Positions 22,663-24,740 of a DNA stretch of 24,740 bases are shown piece by piece. The first letter of the stretch is position 1. Every line of letters starts with the position of its first letter. The position numbers were made by a program, and so were the translations under genes. This DNA is from an uncultured Oscillospiraceae bacterium. Its GTDB lineage: Bacteria > Bacillota_A > Clostridia > Oscillospirales > Oscillospiraceae. The DNA lies in assembly GCA_900762245.1 (NCBI GenBank), contig CAAFFR010000150.1:1-24740 (forward strand), written 5' to 3'. The notes under the pieces were generated by a model. The model had not been told where the DNA came from. It did no database searches and was given only the letters and a program-made list of their open reading frames with translations.

Positions 22663-22691
22663 TTGCAAAGAACTTGTTGATGTGGTATGAT
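22663..22691 (+). promoter_or_regulatory. sigma-A promoter of the cytidylate-kinase-like gene
   Basis: TTGCAA (22663-22668) and TATGAT (22686-22691) are spaced by 17 bp, leaving a leader of about 70 nt. Related GCAAA-type repeats sit just upstream (22633 and 22654) in an AT-rich stretch. Confidence 0.75.
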
Positions 22692-22766
22692 AATTGTGAA
22701 AGAAGATCATCCGCCCCTCTCAGAAAAACGTCCGATTTTTTCGTGTTATGGAAAGGAGTGAACTTC

Positions 22767-23417
22767 ATGAGCAAGCAGTATGTGATCGTGATCGGCAGAA
22801 AGTATGGCTCCGGAGGCCGGGCCATTGGTGAAGCATTGGCAGCGAAGCTGGGAATTCCCCTGTACGACAAAACGATTCTGGGCATGGTGGCCGAGGAACA
22901 GAACATTTCCGATGCACGCCTGCGGGAAATGGATGAATACCTCAATGCCCACCGCTTTACCAACATCGGCCTGCAGGCCAAGAAAGCCCTGTTTAATCCC
23001 GGGAACTGGTTCGAGACCCATCCCGAAGGGATTCTGGACCGGGAGAAGGTCTTTGAATGGCAGTCCGATGTGATCCGCAGACTGGCAGAAAAGGGACCCT
23101 GTGTCATTGTAGGCCGCTGCGCGGACTATGTGCTGCGGGACCATCCCAATCTGATCTCTGTCTTCATCACAGCACCCATGGTCGTCCGTGAGACCCGGAT
23201 CGCAAAGCTGTATCCCAATATTCCACAGGAAAAGTATCAGACCCACCGTCAGTACATCAATCAGACAGACCGCCTGCGGGCTCATTACTACAACTACCAT
23301 ACCGAAAAAGAGTGGGGCGATATCGCCAACTATGATCTGGTGGTGGATTCCAGCAAGCTGGGTATTGAGAAAACCGCAGACTTCCTGGAGGGCTATGTCA
23401 AGGCCCGTATCGAATAA
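22767..23417 (+). CDS. cytidylate kinase-like family protein
   Basis: A 216-residue P-loop nucleotide kinase-like protein of the cytidylate-kinase-2 group (AAA-type NMP kinase fold), distinct from the essential Cmk. It starts MSKQYVIVIGRKYGSGGRAIGEALA, in which GxxGSGGR is the P-loop, and has PCVIVGRCADYVLRDHPNLISVFITAP in the second half, followed by basic and Tyr-rich NQTDRLRAHYYNYHTEKEWG. The true substrate of this family is not established. Start at ATG 22767 has AAAGGAG at 22752-22758. An in-frame ATG at 22674 lies over the promoter and is rejected. It is transcribed alone and terminates in the repeat that follows. Confidence 0.8.
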   Translation: MSKQYVIVIGRKYGSGGRAIGEALAAKLGIPLYDKTILGMVAEEQNISDARLREMDEYLNAHRFTNIGLQAKKALFNPGNWFETHPEGILDREKVFEWQSDVIRRLAEKGPCVIVGRCADYVLRDHPNLISVFITAPMVVRETRIAKLYPNIPQEKYQTHRQYINQTDRLRAHYYNYHTEKEWGDIANYDLVVDSSKLGIEKTADFLEGYVKARIE

Positions 23418-23432
23418 TATATGCGCACCAAA

Positions 23433-23680
23433 GCCGGACAGGTCACTGTCCGGCTCAGACCGTCGAAAATCCCCTTTGGGGCTTTTCAACGGTTTTCTGC
23501 AGTCTGCTGCGTGCATAATTTGTTTATCGAAGACGAACAAATTCCACACTTGCAGCCTGAGCGGTGTTTTCGTCCACGTACACGCCGCGGCCGAAAACGA
23601 TTTGAATAGGTTTGCCGCTTACGCGGCAAATTCTGCGAAGCTTTTTTCAGCAGTCAGAACCGGACAGGAAACTGTCCGGC
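23433..23680. repeat. MITE-like element, family C, bounded by hairpins
   Basis: Both ends are near-identical hairpins: GCCGGACAG-GTCA-CTGTCCGGC (23433-23454) and CCGGACAG-GAAA-CTGTCCGGC (23660-23680). Similarity in inverted orientation continues inward for about 10 bp (CCGGCTCAGACCG versus CCGGTTCTGACTG). The interior has four further stems: CCGT-GAAAA-CCCC with GGGG-TTTTC-ACGG (23460-23492), AATTTGTT/AACAAATT (23517-23543), GTTTTCG/CGAAAAC (23566-23598) and TTTGCCGC/GCGGCAAA (23611-23630). It fills most of the 385-bp gap between the kinase-like and exonuclease genes. No transposase is present; a 30-codon open stretch lies on the minus strand inside. Confidence 0.65.
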
Positions 23681-23686
23681 TTTTTT
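23660..23686 (+). terminator. intrinsic terminator at the right end of element C
   Basis: CCGGACAG-GAAA-CTGTCCGG stem-loop followed by CTTTTTT. A complete plus-strand terminator, the first one after the cytidylate-kinase-like gene. Confidence 0.85.
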
Positions 23687-23718
23687 ACGCAGGACAGACT
23701 GGTAACCGATAATTTCCG

Positions 23719-23767
23719 CTGTAAACCAAACTTTGGGTTTACAGAAGGGGCTGTTATGTGTTATGAT
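23719..23767 (+). promoter_or_regulatory. promoter and overlapping dyad before the exonuclease gene
   Basis: TTTACA (23738-23743) and TATGAT (23762-23767) are spaced by 18 bp, with an extended -10 TGT just before TATGAT. The -35 lies within the right arm of a 9-bp dyad CTGTAAACC-N8-GGTTTACAG (23719-23727 with 23736-23744), a good position for an operator. Confidence 0.6.
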
Positions 23768-23802
23768 ATTAGATAGTATTATGTGACGCAGAGGTTTTCA
23801 CA

Positions 23803-24740
23803 ATGAATTATATCGTAATGGATATGGAATGGAATCAGCCCTGGCCCGGGTCTCCTTCTGCCAAGAAGGTGCTGCCGGTTCAGATCCGGGGCGAGATCAT
23901 CCAGATCGGTGCCGTCCGGGTGACGGAGGACCAGCAGGTGACGGATGAGTTCCAGATCATGATAAAGCCCAAATATTACCGGCACCTGAACCGCCGGGTC
24001 AGCAAGCTTACCGGTATCAAGGAGAGCCAGCTGCGGGAGGAGGGGGTGCCCTTCCCGGAGGCCATCGAGCAGTTTCAGCAGTGGTGCGGCGAGGGTATTG
24101 TGTTCCTGACCTGGGGCTTTGATGATATCGGCATCCTGCGGGAAAATCTGCAGCTGTTTGAACTGAATACGGACTTTACCGAAAAGTGGTACAATGCCCA
24201 GATGATCTTCAATGCCCAGACCGATGGCTCCAATTCCCAGAAGGCACTGAAGACCGCTATGGAGATTTTCGGAATCGAAGCCACCCGGCCTGCCCACGAT
24301 GCTTTGGGGGATGCTTATCACACAGCGCTGATCTGTGCCCGATTGGACCTGAAAAAGGGTGCCGTAGAGTATGATGAGGCCCTGAAGAGCCATGAAAACG
24401 GCTTCCACGGTGCAGAACTGCCCGGCTGTATTGCCCGGAAGGTATTCTACGACTATACGGATAAGCGTTCCGCTTTGAGCGCCATGGCTGGAGAAGAAAA
24501 TCTTTGTCCCGTCTGCGGCGGCAGAATGCTGGGTTCCCGGTGGTTTGCTCAGCCCGGTCATCGGTATATGGACCTGGCAACCTGCCCGGCGGATGGCAAA
24601 TTCCTGATTCGTGTGCGGCTGTCCACGCAGCCTGACGGTCTGGTGCGGGTCAGCCGTCTGACCTATGAAGCCAGCTCCGAGGCTGCCGAGGCTTACGCCC
24701 GCCGGGCGGAAAAGGCCGATCCCGAGGACAATGCCTCCCG
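23803..24740 (+). CDS. DEDDh 3'-5' exonuclease family protein, cut by right edge
   Basis: The first 312 codons of a gene open to the window end. An RNase-T/ERI-1-like exonuclease domain covers about residues 1-185: MDMEWNQ (Asp7, Glu9), IQIGAVRV, TWGFDD (Asp107/108) and AHDALGDAYHT (His165, Asp170) provide the DEDDh metal and general-base residues. After a linker comes a short zinc-ribbon-like segment with CPVCGG (Cys235, Cys238) and a third Cys261, then a beta-rich tail. The family removes nucleotides from 3' ends of RNA or DNA; the substrate here is unknown. AGAGG (23790-23794) is 8 bp before the ATG. Start and domain are clear; the C-terminus is not seen. Confidence 0.8.
   Translation, partial: MNYIVMDMEWNQPWPGSPSAKKVLPVQIRGEIIQIGAVRVTEDQQVTDEFQIMIKPKYYRHLNRRVSKLTGIKESQLREEGVPFPEAIEQFQQWCGEGIVFLTWGFDDIGILRENLQLFELNTDFTEKWYNAQMIFNAQTDGSNSQKALKTAMEIFGIEATRPAHDALGDAYHTALICARLDLKKGAVEYDEALKSHENGFHGAELPGCIARKVFYDYTDKRSALSAMAGEENLCPVCGGRMLGSRWFAQPGHRYMDLATCPADGKFLIRVRLSTQPDGLVRVSRLTYEASSEAAEAYARRAEKADPEDNAS

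Noticed and set aside
23421..23609. 62-codon plus-strand frame after the cytidylate-kinase-like gene
   Set aside because: It crosses hairpins of the family C element, has no ribosome site and is Arg/Cys-rich like a chance frame.

Overview
The window looks like a chromosomal segment of a Gram-positive anaerobe of the class Clostridia, most likely an Oscillospirales/Ruminococcaceae-type gut bacterium. Three things suggest this: housekeeping gene order close to the Bacillus/Clostridia pattern, AGGAGG-type ribosome binding sites with sigma-A promoters, and GC-rich coding DNA carrying small palindromic repeats. No species can be named from the sequence alone. Almost all genes are ordinary core genes. 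I see no phage, plasmid, CRISPR array or tRNA.

Layout. The left edge holds the 5' end of the RNase P RNA gene (minus strand), back to back with the promoter region of murD-ispD-ispF (peptidoglycan and isoprenoid precursors). A DUF2500 membrane protein follows. A PfkB sugar kinase of KdgK type converges on it across a perfect hairpin terminator. A two-gene unit then encodes a DUF3343 Se/S-carrier-like protein and a class V cysteine-desulfurase-like enzyme; its leader folds over the ribosome binding site. From about 6.1 to 21 kb, sixteen genes run on the plus strand: cdaA and cdaR (c-di-AMP synthesis and its regulator), an RseC-like membrane protein, yicC, remA, gmk, rpoZ, priA, def, fmt, rsmB, rlmN, a PP2C phosphatase, a PASTA Ser/Thr kinase and rsgA, ending at a clear intrinsic terminator. 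From yicC to rsgA this matches the Bacillus subtilis yloC-cpgA order, but coaBC is missing between rpoZ and priA, and rpe/thiN are missing after rsgA. The last 4 kb carries an ECF transporter S component (minus strand), nagB, a cytidylate-kinase-like protein and a DEDDh exonuclease cut by the right edge.

How the genes fit together. The cluster links envelope sensing (c-di-AMP, PASTA kinase/phosphatase), nucleotide supply (gmk), transcription (rpoZ), replication restart (priA), and translation start and ribosome maturation (def, fmt, rsmB, rlmN, rsgA).

The less ordinary material is intergenic. There are three families of short palindromic, MITE-like repeats: family A at 157-302 and 2904-2952, family B at 13771-13902 with a collapsed 37-bp derivative at 10768-10804, and family C at 23433-23680. 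There is also a hairpin that buries the ribosome binding site of the DUF3343 gene, and a dyad overlapping the promoter of the exonuclease gene.
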